Assembly (NCBI GenBank): GCA_963971285.1
Contig: OZ020257.1
Location: 15,390,602 to 15,454,601 of the forward strand
From: Astropecten irregularis
Taxonomy: Eukaryota > Echinodermata > Asteroidea > Paxillosida > Astropectinidae
DNA: 64,000 bases
Direction: 5' to 3'
In this document: positions 1 to 12,106 of the stretch, piece after piece
How positions within the stretch are numbered: the stretch's first letter is position 1
Layout of the letters: each line of letters begins with the position of its first letter
The notes under the pieces: model-generated
What the model was told of the DNA's origin: nothing
Database searches by the model: none
The model's input: the letters and a program-made list of their open reading frames with translations, nothing else
Made by a program: the position numbers and the translations under genes

Positions 1-120
1 TTGCCTTGCCGACCGTGCTCGCGGGTTTGGGGTTAGTCAATGGCGGTTTCCTGTCGTTGCCATGGCAACGGGATGAGCGCTACGCGCGAGACTATAATGG
101 CTGGCGTCTCTATATATACC
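1..120. promoter_or_regulatory. GC-rich edge segment with perfect X-box
   Basis: This segment is richer in CpG than the following kilobases. Bases 56-69 read GTTGCCATGGCAAC, a perfect 14-base palindrome identical to the RFX-factor X-box consensus typical of ciliary gene promoters. No coding sequence is recognisable beside it. I infer it may belong to a gene starting beyond the left edge. A chance palindrome is possible. Confidence 0.45.
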
Positions 121-739
121 TGTATACAAAATAAAATGCTCCATGATGTTTATTTTCATGTCGCCATGTAGGAAATCATCACGATGAAAAAAAAGGAGCG
201 AGATTATTGATATAGAAACTTGAATTGTAAAATAAAATCGATTCCAAAACAACAGAAACTACAGACCATAAACTATTCTCGTACACTGAGTGTAATTTCA
301 AATTGTACTTTGTTACATCCAAATAAAAAAGAGGGCTTAAAATAGCCCACTCGTCCCTGTTTTAAACTGTCAATGTAATCATCAATAAGTGTGATAGCAA
401 AACCACTCAGAATTATTGTATTGATTTTTGTGTCAGTTCCCATATCTGGATTGCTCTGTGCGCATTATTACGAGTGCATACTTTGAAATCAAACTGGAAA
501 TAATAACATTTGAAGGAAAAATTTAGACTGTTTACGGTTGAGCAGGATAAAAGCAAATGGAGTGCCTACTTTTGAAGCTATCTTGGTTTGCGTGGGACAA
601 GCTCTTAAAGAGCAAAGAGGTATAGGCCTACATCTGAAGAACGAGTGCAATGGGGAACAACATGAAGTCCTCTGAATCGAAGGGAAAATGGCCCATACGC
701 CTTCACGCCAAACACCTGGCGACGTCAAGGTATTATACA
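121..739. other. intergenic, nothing recognised
   Basis: AT-rich sequence. Open frames on both strands are short, of non-coding composition and show no family resemblance. No RNA gene or clear repeat was seen. Confidence 0.5.
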
Positions 740-1079
740 TGATTGGTAAAGGTCACAGAACAGCACTCACACTTTGTGTGGTCCAGCATGTACATGGCAA
801 TTTGTGACAATTTGAGCTCAATCGGACATCTGAGTCACGAGAAAATAGCGAAAAACCTGTCTCAATTTGTCTCATAAAACATAAAGAATGGTTTTGATCT
901 TATCCCGAGATCAAAACTGTTTTCGGTCTTTGTTTGACTAATTTATTGATAAATACAGCATTTCACTTTTTTAGGCGGAAATGTTTTAACGGTATGTTTC
1001 TACTAGCACCATCTCCATACCCTGAAAGTTATACGTAAAACTGTGAACATTTTTGTTTGGGTATGTTACCAATCCTGTG
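740..1079 (-). repeat. TTAAAGGTA-family MITE copy
   Basis: Reverse-orientation member of a family repeated through the window. Other copies or parts are near 9384-9753, 10970-11306, 28505-28620, 35558-35750, 52075-52260 and 63504-63893. Shared landmarks are a stretch beginning CACAGAACAGCACTC, an internal palindrome around GATCTT, and an end resembling GGGTATGTTACCAATCC. Better copies are bounded by inverted TTAAAGGTA termini, so this is probably a non-autonomous DNA transposon. Confidence 0.65.
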
Positions 1080-1215
1080 GTCGATTTCACAAAGATTTGC
1101 GATTCATCTTTTAGATGAGTTGTTCATGTTTCCATAGCAGCTTTAGTATTGTGACATCACACTTTGCTTAGCAATTAAGATTGATACGCATGTTGCGATC
1201 TGTCTTAGCCTTAAG
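1080..1215. repeat. short repeat shared with 2699-2816
   Basis: Begins GTCGATTTCAC and contains GTGACATCACACTTTGCTTA followed by GCAATTAAGATTGA. Both strings recur in the same order at 2699-2816. The ends resemble the GGGTCGATTTCAC inverted-repeat family seen at 1997-2148 and 57864-58004, so it is probably a related MITE. Confidence 0.55.
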
Positions 1216-1936
1216 TAAAATCGAGCTATGTACTGTAATACAGCCGGACACCCCAAGAATCAGCAACGGTTGACCAGCATGTATTGTCTGCATGGCGCAT
1301 CCGAAATTATGAGACGAAATATGGCGCGATTAACTCCATTTGTAACGCCGACACGACAACCTGCTATATGCCTAATACCCGTAGTACGGCACATTTCGGT
1401 TGACAGAATAATTCATCGCTTTCAATGCTGGCTCAGATCAAACGCTCAAGTTACACACAATAAAAATTTCACGAATAATCCAATATAAGAAATACGACAG
1501 ACTGCATATTTATAGTATGACTGCGTAGATCTGTCTTATATTTAATAATAATTGATAGGCGTGCTGCGAGATACAAAAGCAAAAATGATATGCGACTTAT
1601 TATTTAATAAAATGATAAGATCTTTACTGTAGACATACAAAATGATAATCCTGAAACATGACGGGTGCCACAATCTTGGACAGATATGAACAATTTATTG
1701 ATGCAATTTGTGCTGGAAAATAATCAGGCTATGATGTTTTATGATCATTACGATCATGTGTTATGATCATTACGATCATGTGTCATGATCATAAGAAAGA
1801 AAATAGTGTATAGAGTACCCTGATTAACAACAGTTTTTTGTGAAAATCTGAATTTATGATCCATCTGAAAGAAATGTACATAATTATTAAAGGTATCATT
1901 AATGTGGCCTATGGTGCATGTCATATTCAATATACA
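1216..1936. other. intergenic, small tandem repeat
   Basis: No gene seen. Around 1737-1795 a roughly 21-base unit built on ATGATCATTACGATCATGTG is repeated about twice and is rich in GATC palindromes. Confidence 0.45.
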
Positions 1937-1939
1937 TGT

Positions 1940-2320
1940 ATTGTGGTCATGCTACATATTGTGGGTTCGAATCCAGCCATGGGTTAGAGTTGTTGGGGTC
2001 GATTTCACGAAGCAATACGATCGATCGCAACTCCGAAGGATAACTCATCGTAGGGGGGGGGGGGCTATCCTACGTATAGGGCTGCAATGCATCATAAGTC
2101 CTACGATATTGATAGAACGGTTACGATGAGTTTGGTGAAATCGACCCATGGCGTCCTTGGGCAAGACGCTTTGTCACATAATTATTGCTTCTCTTCACCC
2201 AGGTTTAAATGGGTAGCTGTGAGGGTAGAGATGGCTTTGTGGTTTGATTAGCTTCTGTGCATTCTATAGCACGCAGAGGGAAAATGACATGGTTTATGAT
2301 AATTCGCCTGTAATAATGTC
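1940..2320 (+). repeat. tRNA-derived SINE interrupted by a MITE
   Basis: The left part ends in the tRNA B-box-like string GGGTTCGAATCC. The right part, from 2149, continues with the SINE body (GTCCTTGGGCAAGACGCTTT, then a TTCACCCAGG block). The same body is uninterrupted at 28630-28960 and 30663-30965. Comparison with those copies shows that bases 1997-2148 are an insertion. Confidence 0.7.
1997..2148. mobile_element. GGGTCGATTTCAC MITE nested in SINE
   Basis: About 150 bases bounded by inverted ends GGGTCGATTTCAC and GTGAAATCGACCC, with a G10 tract inside. A second copy lies at 57864-58004 with the same ends. It splits a SINE, so it is younger than that SINE. Confidence 0.7.
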
Positions 2321-2698
2321 GCTCTCCCTGACTATAGATATGGACTGTTTTAAATGTTACGTTTTTTGATCAATGATTCTCATTTTCTTCCTTTTCCTTT
2401 TGATTTGACAGATGAATTAATACGAGTCACCTCCATACACAGGCAAGGTAGTCTGGTTCGGTTACGGAGGAGGATTCTATGCTGCTGTAGCAGACCAAAG
2501 CACATCAAGCCTTAGGATACATGGACTGCAATCTACAGTATCATACTGTATAACAATTCGGCTTCTTTTTGCAATAACGAACAAAAATGGCTCTCCTTTC
2601 ACCGCTCTTGAAATAACCTGGAAGTACTGTGACTGATGCAGGCGGTTTATATACTTTCACTGTGTAAAGTGACCAGAAACTGACTCGGAAAATGACCG

Positions 2699-2816
2699 CT
2701 GGGCTGGATTTCATGAAACTTTAAAATTAATCTTAAGATGAGTTGTCCGAGTATCACCATAGTGATTTCTTTTGTGACATCACACTTTGCTTAGCAATTA
2801 AGATTGATTCATGATT
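2699..2816. repeat. second copy of the 1080-1215 repeat
   Basis: Shares GATGAGTTGT and the GTGACATCACACTTTGCTTA block with 1080-1215. The remainder to 4660 shows no gene. Bases 3340-3745 contain AGGGAGAC-type blocks and a GTGCACGACC string, related in inverted form to 33190-33420. Confidence 0.5.
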
Positions 2817-4663
2817 TCAGCTTGGCGGAAATCTACCACAGAATCTACGTGATATCACATCATAGTTCTACGCGTTCCTTGATGTCCAGCTCTGACTCAT
2901 GGACCCATGAGTAAATAAATTACCGTCAAACCACGATGGGGTTTTGATCGAATGCGTCATGATTATGCCTTGTGAGCTCCCATTCGCGAATGTTCTTTAT
3001 ATAATTCAAGAATGTTCAAGCTACAGCATTGTGATCAACCTTGATAAACCGTCTCATCGGAGCTCTGCCAGCGCCATGTCCGACTCAAGGAAATCTGTGC
3101 ACGAATTACACAGTGTGAACAATGGGAGGCAGCCGCAACGTAGCCGGTGAAACGATCTGGAATTATGGCGGGAAAAACTCTGCACTGATAAAATGATATC
3201 CGTGACTTTCACAAAAGATGAGACTCGCTCACGCCAGTCAGTATGATAGACATTTGAATGTATGACGTTTTAAATCACTCTTATTCATGTATATGATTCA
3301 TTTTACCGATTAAAGGTAGAGTCCACGATTGGTAAAGATTACCATAATTTATCTAAATTGCATATTAGGGAGACACTATAGCGTCTAAAAGTGAAAATTT
3401 TGGGAGACATCTGCAAATAGGGAGACTTTTCGATGTCTCCCTATTATACCAGCTACCTTTGAACGACATTCCTACTGTCCATAGAAGACAGAGAATGCTC
3501 TCAATATGAACATAAGTCAATTTCAGGTTCATTGGTTTGGAGGATGTTTAGAAATAGGTAAGTAAAGTTTGTGCACGACCCAATAAGAAAGTCTCCCTAA
3601 TGACCCATTCCTTTTATAATAATTTAAAGTTTCAGACCAACAGCTAAATGTTTCACAAACCAACCGATATTTTATGTCAAATGTTTCTCTCATGAAATTA
3701 TATTCGCCTAAACTGCATTTCAACAACCCACCCCAAACAAAAGACACATTTAATTAGCTTGATAAAACACACTAGCAATGCACTGAAACGCGTATATAAA
3801 AACACATCGTTATTTGTTTTTGCCCCAGGCCATTTTGTGATGAAATCCTCACAAGTTAGTGTCGCCATTTTGCATTTGGGAAAACTAGATTTAAGGAAAG
3901 AACATTCGTTTCAAAAATAACATAATGGTATAATTATGAAGGCCTACTTAATCTTTAATGTTATTTTGCACTTTGTGTACATTAACAATGAGAGAACGAA
4001 TCCTTAAAAATGCATATAGAAATGCAGCTGACATTTGAGTAAAAAATTGTGTTTAATGCAGCAATTTTATTGAATTATTTTCTTTGCTGTTTGCTTTTTC
4101 AACTTTTAATGTCATTTCAATGCTGTTTTAATTAATCTTCAATTTAAAGTGTATTTTTTAAAACGTTTTTGTTTTGTTTTTTAAAACCAAAATATATTTA
4201 TATTGGTTGATTAATTGTACGTTGGAATGGAAATGATAGGCAATTTCCGCCCGAGGGTTAGCCTTTCGCCAAGGCTTTTTGGCGTTGTTGGCCTAATGGA
4301 CTGAGCAACGGACGAGTCAATTTAGCCTTATTGAAAGGCTATGCACACAACATGTTGGTCCCCGCTACCGTGTAAATGTCAAAGACGAACAAATTAAGGA
4401 GCCAGGTAACATCGTATATAACTTTTTGCAATTGATCGTATCTTTCCTTAATAGAAGCAGGCCTATACATGACATTTCTACAGATGATGATATTATATGG
4501 AGTTTGGCAAGACTCGTGATGTTATCTTTGTTTTTTTTGCAGCCAAGGGAAAACCACAAGTCAGTGAGATAAGAATCTTACAATTAGAGATTAACCCAGC
4601 ATCCTGAAAAAAAAAACAGTTGCTGTAATATCGTACCAATGAAAACCGATGCACAGACCCAGG

Positions 4664-4922
4664 GGCCAATTTCATAGAGCTGCTTAGCACAGAAAATTGC
4701 TTAGCACAAAAATGGCTTGCCCAATCCAATAAAACAAACCACCATTGAAAATTCGGTTTGATATCCATGATCAGCAGCCAACAACAGCCAAAGAACAATC
4801 ACAAGTGATACACAACACATGGAAATTTGGTTGTTATTTTTTTTCAATCCTGTTTTTACTAAAAAGACAGAAATGTCATGCTTAGTGAATTTTTGTGCTA
4901 AGCAGCTCTATGAAATTGGCCA
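4664..4922. mobile_element. MITE with ~26-bp inverted ends
   Basis: Ends are a near-perfect inverted pair: GGCCAATTTCATAGAGCTGC at the left and its complement at the right. The interior has no coding capacity. Related copies or fragments occur at 25373-25520, 26453-26717 and 48068-48120, so the family is widespread here, including in introns of the hexosaminidase and FKBP genes. Confidence 0.8.
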
Positions 4923-5188
4923 CTGTCATATCCTTAGCACTAGATAACTATGAAAAAAGCTATTAGGATTTCATTTACGTTTTTAAGTTTAATTAGTTTC
5001 GTTGATATATTGCATGAAATATTTCGAGCTTTCGGGCCGGAAACTTGATGGTGAGAGAACCGTAAAACAAAATGCAAATAATTTATTTCTCGGGTTGACC
5101 TTTTGGCGCCAAATCGGTGTTTTTTTCCACAATAATTTGTTTCTAATTGTAGGATTTGAAGTTTTGCATGGTGGAGAAACTAGTACTA

Positions 5189-5326
5189 AGGCCGGACGTG
5201 TCCCAATTTATTCTCTGGCTGCGACCGCAAATAACACACGAGTCTATGGGCTGCAGTCACTGGCTAGTGGCTGCCATAGGTACATGTAATTTGCATCCGC
5301 AGCCAGAGAATTGGGACACGGCCTCA
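5189..5326. mobile_element. short palindromic MITE
   Basis: Inverted arms of about 35 bases, beginning GGCCGGACGTGTCCCAATTT and ending with the near-complement, flank a small loop. A related but diverged element is at 7424-7552. It could fold into a long hairpin. No coding capacity. Confidence 0.65.
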
Positions 5327-5970
5327 GTAAGGCTTGATAAGACATCGTTTATACTCTTTTTGGAAGGTGTGTGGTTCTGAAAACGACCGATGAGAGTAAA
5401 TTCTCGACGTTTCGACCAGTGCGCTCTGACCGTCCTCATAAGAGTTTATAATTGGTTTTTCACCATCAGGTTTATTGTTAATTCTTTGATGTAAATGTTT
5501 CTTTATGAAGGAGGGGCTTACGTTTCAATCCCAGTAGGATCATTCTCCAATGTATTTAGCTTTTGAGAAAGATCCTGGTAGGATAAAAAGTCAGGCCTTT
5601 TCCTAACTCTGAGCATTGCTATATTTCAGGTCATTATTGATTAATGAGCACTTTGCAGCAGGTTATTACTTGTAGTGTTTCTTTAGGAAAATTATTTCGA
5701 AGGAAGATGTGTACGTGCTTCGTATGTATGAACATTTCAGATTAAATCAATGTGCAATATATTGGATCTATGCTTAAAAACGAAAAACAAAGAAACTTAG
5801 AGAAATTAACACAATTGCCTTAATTTATGTGGCAAATTTTGTATTTTATTCACGATATGTAAAGGATTATGATTATACACACAAAACTTATAGATCTATT
5901 TTTATTTATTTGTTTCTTATAGTATTGATTTCAAGTCATTTTCGCACCAGGACAATAGTATATTATTTTG

Positions 5971-6130
5971 TTACATTTGCTAGGGACACTGAATATTACG
6001 GATTACCGTCAATGAAGCACGGTGGGCATACAGCCCGTGACGGTTTTTAGATTTGTTACATTTGCTCACTGAATATTCCGGATTACCGTCAATGAAGCAC
6101 GGTGGGTATGCAGCCCCTGACGGTTTTTAG
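5971..6130 (+). repeat. two tandem copies of an ~80-bp unit
   Basis: The block GATTACCGTCAATGAAGCAC followed by GGTGGG occurs at 6001 and again at 6081, so the period is about 80 bases. The copies differ at a few positions. No coding role is evident. Sequence from 5327 to 5970 holds nothing recognised except a fragment near 5585-5680 shared with 12555-12625 and 20375-20500. Confidence 0.65.
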
Positions 6131-6354
6131 AATTTGGGCCGAAAAGTTTAGCAATTGCACGGTGGAAGAAGAGCCCATATAGACGAAGTGTTTGGAGTTT
6201 CTGTAGGCGTATACAGATCACACATTTTCACTTATTGCTACCAGTTGTGTATCTGTACATTCACAAACATTATATTTTGTTTTGTGTTTTTTTTTATTTA
6301 ATGACTAGTTCTATCGGTTGTTGGAAAACAAGTATTGTCCTGTGGTCCAGACAA

Positions 6355-6985
6355 ATGCATTAACCAAGTTTAGCCCAACAAAGCCTATAAAACAGCCCAG
6401 TTAAGCCTAGTCCATCCCCCAGTCCAACCCTTAGTCTAACCCAGTTCATTGCCAGCCCAGTACTGAGTCCAGCTCAGAGTACAGCCTAGTCTAGCCCATC
6501 CCAGCCCGATCAAGCCCAGCCAAGCCAAGCCAAGCCAAGCCCAGCCCAGCCAAGCCAAGCCAAGCCCAGCCCAGCCCAGCCCAGCCCAGCCCAGCCCAGC
6601 CCAGCCCAGCCAAGCCAAGCCAAGCCAAGCCAAGCCAAGCCAAGCCAAGCCAAGCCAAGCCAAGCCAAGCCAAGCCAAGCCAAGCCAAGCCAAGCCATGC
6701 CCAGCCAAGCCAACCCAGCCCAGCCCAGCCCAGCCCAGCCCAGCCCAGCCCAGCCAAGCCAAGCCAAGCCATGCCCAGCCCAGCCAAGCCAAGCCAAGCC
6801 AAGCCAAGCCAAGCTCAACAAAGCCTACGCTAGCTCAGCCTTACCGAGCCCATAGCCTAGCCAAGGTAAATCAGGACTATAGCCCAGCCCAGACGGCTCA
6901 GTTTGACCCATCTCAAGGTCCCGTCCGGTCTAATCCGGTTCACTCCAGTTCAGCCCAGTCTAGTCCCATCCAATCAAACCCACAG
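6355..6985. repeat. AGCCC/AGCCA pentanucleotide minisatellite
   Basis: The core at 6500-6815 is an almost pure mixture of the five-base units AGCCC and AGCCA. The flanks out to about 6355 and 6985 are decayed versions. Runs of one unit type alternate with runs of the other, as expected from slippage and unequal exchange. The long open frames on the minus strand (Leu-Gly-Trp-Ala repeats) exist in all three frames and are a by-product of the repeat. Confidence 0.9.
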
Positions 6986-7423
6986 AACAAGTCAAATCTT
7001 ACGAATGTAAAGAACTGGAAAAGAAACATTTACTCGGTCATTATTATTGATTTTCACTCTAAAGTTGAAATTTGTTTCCCTATAGAAATAAAAATACGAT
7101 CTACGTTCATTTTTTGTCAATCCCCTACACAAAAAGGGGAAGGGCGGGCTAAGCCACGCCCACAATTAAAACACGAAGCACCACTAGCCGTAGACATTAT
7201 ATTTCTTGATATAATAGCAGTTAATCCCTATGGATTATGATAATATTAATATCTATAAAATGTACACTTTTCAGGAAGGACATATGTTGGTTGTTTTTGC
7301 TGGATAACTAAACGGACATTAAATTTCACACTGAAGAGAAAGATAAAAGTGCCCTTTGTTTATGTTCGGTTTTTATAAAATATGCAATATCAAATACACT
7401 GCCAGATGTACCTTGTGTGAAGC

Positions 7424-7552
7424 TAAGGCTGTGTCAAAATGACTGGCTGTGGCTTACAACTGCACACGAGTTTATGATGGTAGCTGTAGCCGTTTCCAAT
7501 ATAGACTCGTGTGTAATTCGAAGCCGTAAGCAAGTAATTTGGGCACAGTCTA
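7424..7552. mobile_element. diverged palindromic MITE
   Basis: Opposed arms, AAGGCTGTGTCAAAATGACT at the left and a related complement ending near 7552, enclose two inverted ACTCGTGTG-like strings. It resembles the element at 5189-5326. No gene is seen from 7553 to 8690. Bases 7960-8230 are GC-richer and carry an X-box half-site-like string GTTGTCATGGCACC near 8154. Confidence 0.5.
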
Positions 7553-8693
7553 AGTTTAATGTTCATGCTACTTCAGTTCGTAATGCTACAAATCAGGTTT
7601 GAGAAGACTTATGAGCTATCCAACCCTACATTGGTGGTATCCCTAATAGTCAATTATCTTTGTTCGTTTGACATTCAGAAGTCAGACATTCTGCTAAGAA
7701 AGATCTGGTAATTGTCATTGATGCACAGCTTGCCAGGATTGCATTTGAGCAATCGCAACTATACTCGTTCGAATTGCACTTTATACAAGGTCCAGGTAGA
7801 AGGTAGAGAGGCGGAGACAGGGACTGCATTGGCAATTTATTTCATGTTTGATCTGCTGTTCTGCCTTTTCCCCTGTCTAAATTCAGAGCAGCGTGACTGT
7901 GTGCACATGGGCTACCGTAAGATGTGAGAAAATCACCGCCACTATGTGAGAGTTTTTCCCGCTAGAGGCGAAACGACATGGTGATGTGATATGCCTTTAG
8001 TCCGCAGCGGATGCGTTGGCTGAACAGGAAATCGACACCTCGGGGTAAAAAAAGGAGAAGAAGAAGAAAAACCGCGGTAAACGGATAGCACAATTCAAAA
8101 ACCAGTTACCGCGCACGAGCTCACTCAGTAGAATTCCATCCGGCGGGGTTTGCCGTTGTCATGGCACCCGCGACGGTATCCAATGGCGACGATTAAAGGG
8201 GCACTTTACTCACAGGTACACCCCGCCACCTAAAACGCATATAATAGAGCAATTTAATTTTATACTTAATGGACACTACGGAAGCAAGTTTGCAAAATAT
8301 AAGCCGTGACTTTTCGTATTAAGTTGAGGCTCTCGTTTCTTATTTACAGAGTATCTACTTCTAAACAGTACCCAAAAAACTCTATTTAGATACCTCAGTT
8401 TGTTAATTTAAAACGGATAATTTATGCGAAGCTGACAAATCGAAACGGCCCAATATTTCACAAAGCAATACAGTAGGCTACGACCCTTGATCCCAAAAGA
8501 TGTCTGAATTGCGGCTGAATTTCACAGTCTTTTCTGAAAATGTCCATCCTTTATGAAACAAAACTGAAATTATGATCAGTGCAGAATTGTTCACATACCA
8601 GAAGAAATATGTAACTATAGGCTTATCATTTAGGCCTTCACCAACGTTTACTTTTTGTATGAGCAATGCATACATGAAAAAAAATCATGCGCT

Positions 8694-8785
8694 GGATCAG
8701 GTGGGATTCGAACCCACGACCTCCTCCTTAAATGAATTGTTCAAGTGCTCTCAACAAGCAACGCTGAGTATGCAGTGCTCATCTA
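8694..8785 (-). repeat. tRNA-like SINE head or tRNA relic
   Basis: On the minus strand a B-box/T-arm string, GTGGGTTCGAATCCCAC, is preceded by a decayed D-arm region with AGAGCACTTGAAC. The 3' end could be CCTGATCCA, but I cannot find a pairing 5' acceptor strand, so it is not an intact tRNA gene. A tRNA-derived SINE head is the likeliest origin. Confidence 0.55.
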
Positions 8786-9383
8786 CGTCGGTGAAGGGCA
8801 AGCCTAGTTTGCATATTTCTATCTTCCGACGAAAAACCATTAATATTAACGAAGATCTAAATCTTCGCCAAAAGGTCTCATGCCACTCCACAAGACGATT
8901 AAATAAGGGTCATTCGTCCACATAGCCATAGACCTTTTTGATTTTCTACTTTTTCGCAAAAAGGTCCGGGACCTTTTACAAGATAATTCTGCAAATTCAA
9001 AATGCAAAATTTGAGCAGCGCCTTATGGCATAAGTTCAACGAAGCGTCTTTTTTTTATCGTGTCATACCTGCGATTTGTTCGACTGATAAGCCCGTCTCG
9101 TATTAAGTCGCCGCGGAGGGAACAAGGGGGGATCTCCAGTAGACGGACTGATATATCCTCCGACTGCCAAGCATGGGACTCGGCAGCTTAAATATAGCTA
9201 TAGGGGATACAACATTATGATTGGGCATCATGCCACTTTCCGGAGCTTCAAATAACAGAACTTAAAGAATGGCTCAAGCGGCCGAGGTTTCAGACTGAAA
9301 AACAAATCTTCAGGATCTGCACTTCAAATCCGTTTGGAAATTGAGATTTTGATTATGCGTCTCGATGACGACTTCACATATTA

Positions 9384-9753
9384 TTAAAGGTAGTATCATA
9401 CTTTGGTATGAAACCAAAACAGACGGTTCACAGATTTACCTAATATGATAACTTACAGGCTATAAAGATGGTGATGGTAGAAACATACCGTAAATTTGTC
9501 TGCTTGAAATGGTGTATTTATCCAGAAAAGAGTAAAACCAGTGCTCAATATTAGTGATCTTTTAAAGATCAAAAATAAAAGAGAAAAGACTTAAGAAATA
9601 CTGTGGCCGTTTTTCGCTGTTTTCTCAAAAAAAAAGTGAGCACCGTATGGGACTGACATTTTCACAGATGACAGTTACTGTATCTTCCTTGATATTTTTG
9701 CACATGAATCTGTATTTCTATTACCAAAAAAAACAAAGTATGCTACTACCTTT
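9384..9753 (+). mobile_element. TTAAAGGTA-family MITE, full copy
   Basis: Bounded by inverted termini TTAAAGGTAGTATCATACTT and its near-complement ending CTACTACCTTTAA. The interior carries the palindrome GATCTTTTAAAGATC. Very similar to 10970-11306. No open frame of note, so it is non-autonomous. The stretch to 10969 holds an (AAT)n run near 10695-10719 and no gene. Confidence 0.8.
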
Positions 9754-10969
9754 AACACGCAGCAGAATGCTATGGATATAAGGCATTTGTTCGGGTTTTT
9801 TTATCAGGAGGCTGGAAATCTTGGAAATACATGTTCGAGCAGTCTTGCCAAGAGCGAGAATTAACTTCGTTGCTTATTGTTAATCTATAAATCTCTGTTT
9901 ATTCTGAAGTCTCTCTCGAAGACCGTTCCCCATTCATGGAAGGCACACGTTAAGCAAACAGCCAAACAATTTGATGTTCTTCTCAAAACAAAAAAAGCCG
10001 CTCTTGACATTTGCATTTCCAAATGTCAAGTTAATACTCAGACGCAATATAATGCCTGATAAAAAACGGGAACTCCTTGGATGGAGTCTGCTCCGTTTCA
10101 GAGAGGCGTTAAGATCAACATTTGGACTCTTGCAGCTAGGCTGGGAGCAAATCGAATCAAGGTTGGAATAAACAGAAGTCATTATTTGTGAGTGAATGAC
10201 ATCTTCTTTTCTTTTTTTAAATGTCATATGAATATTGACAATTGTCCCACGTACTAGCAGTCTAAAAAGCAAGAAGCCTGCAAAGCAACGGCTACCATGG
10301 GATACATTTGCTTTAATTCCTGTTCTTGTAAAAAGGTTATGTTGAAGACCATTATTTTCAATTGCTGAATGACTGACAATCAGAATTTTCTTGCAATAAA
10401 ACTTTTAAACATCAACTTGAAGACAAAACGGTTTTAAAAGCGAATTACACCAATGGAGATCCAACATATATACACATACATAAGTATGTATAACATTTTA
10501 TTCCTACATCTATTACATCCTGCTTAAGGATGTTACAAATACATAAACGCTTCATCCTTTAATTTCATTAACGATTATAATTACGATTATAATTTATCAA
10601 TTTTTATGTTCCTTTGCTTGTTTTTTTTGTGCTTGGGTTTTGTTTCAACATCAATGTTCTTGTTCTGTATTGTACTTGTTTTTGAGGTCGAATAAATAAT
10701 AATAATAATAATAATAATTCTTTCGATATAGAAACCACTGTACTCTAAATTTGTGGGATCCCCAAAAGACATGGGAGGGCGCTGTTGTCCTGGTTTGTGG
10801 GCTCAGTGAAAGATTTCAAGTTCAAGGTCAAACATGTTTCTTCTTCTTTAAACCATTGTCTTACAATCCGCTCGTAAAATTTATTATTTAATGCCGTAAA
10901 CCATAGCATTTTTCCGATTGTCAAGGTCACTTATTGCCATGTTTCTGATTTGTATGTATCGAGGTTAAA

Positions 10970-11306
10970 GGTAGTATCATACTTTGGTAAGAGACCAAAA
11001 CAGAAATGTTCACAGATTTACGTATAACTTACAGGGTATGAAGTTGGTGGTGATAGAAACATACTGTTAAAATATCCAGAAATTAGTAAAACAACGACCG
11101 AAAATCTTTTTGATCTTTTAAAAGATCAAAAATAAAAGAGAAAACACTTAAGAAATACTGTGGCTGTTTTTCGCTCTTTTCTCATAAAGTGGGCAACGTA
11201 TGGGACTGAAATTTTCACAGATGACAGTTACTGTATCTTCCTTGATATTTTTGCCCATGAATCTGTATTTCTTTGACAAAGACCAAAGTATGATACTACC
11301 TTTAAT
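10970..11306 (+). mobile_element. TTAAAGGTA-family MITE, full copy
   Basis: Second full-length plus-strand copy, with the same termini and internal palindrome as 9384-9753 and a few small differences. It sits about 800 bases beyond the snurportin stop codon. The following AT-rich stretch to 12106 contains no gene other than the probable snurportin 3' UTR. Confidence 0.8.
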
Positions 11307-11867
11307 TTGTGTGGTTTGTTCCTCTGTTTCAGGATTTTGTTTCTGACATATTTCAATTGGTTTCTGGTTCTACACCATTATCTCCACAAAACAAGCAATT
11401 TTTTACAATGTCCGGAATTGTCCACTTTCTGAAGTGTGGGTATCATTTAGTAAAACAAGAAGGCCTCATAATGAATTCCCAACTTTGAAAAAACAATAAA
11501 TAAACAAATAATTATTAATAAAGAATTATCGTGTGATAACAAATAAGTAAATTTGATTTTATTTGATATCAAGCCTGATGAAAATCTTTTTCAAATTTGT
11601 TCACTTAAAAAAAAAATTAATCAAAGCATAAATAAATAAAACATATTGTTTGTAACTTTAATAATTTGGGTAACAATCCTTCTTTTTTTTTCATACCCCT
11701 GCTGCGTGTAACCAGTTGTGTAAAATGAGTTTGAATATGATCAGACAGAGTTTGAAATTAATGTTTAAGCTGTTCATCTTCTTCATTCTCTATTGAATAT
11801 TCTCCTTAGTGTCTGTTGAACCACGGGTTGCATTGACAAGTGTTTAATCTTATTTCATTTATTCCTT

Positions 11868-11873
11868 GAATAG
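11868..11873 (-). terminator. candidate poly(A) signal of snurportin-1
   Basis: AATAAA on the minus strand, 234 bases downstream of the snurportin stop codon. It is the first canonical hexamer I see after the stop. Other AATAAA strings follow around 11500-11640, so the site actually used is uncertain. Confidence 0.4.
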
Positions 11874-12106
11874 TTTGGAGAATATGCAGCCATCAAACCT
11901 ATGAGTTCAAACTGTGATGGAGAAAGGAACTGAAGAAATACGCAACTTGTCTAAGTCGGTTGATAACAGTTGTATTACAAAGTGACATATCATAGACAGC
12001 AGAGGCATTACAAAGTGATTATGTATTATGTGCATAAAACCACAGGAAAGTCTGTGTTTTTGTGGTGCAGCGACTATCCACGATACAACATACCTTTAAT
12101 AAATCC

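Noticed and set aside
6436..6821. Long minus-strand frames encoding Leu-Gly-Trp-Ala repeats
   Set aside because: They occur in all three frames because the five-base repeat has no stop on that strand. Composition follows the minisatellite exactly.
8694..8785. Functional tRNA gene on the minus strand
   Set aside because: The T-arm/B-box is good, but the D-arm is decayed and no 5' strand pairs with the acceptor end. SINE origin is more likely.
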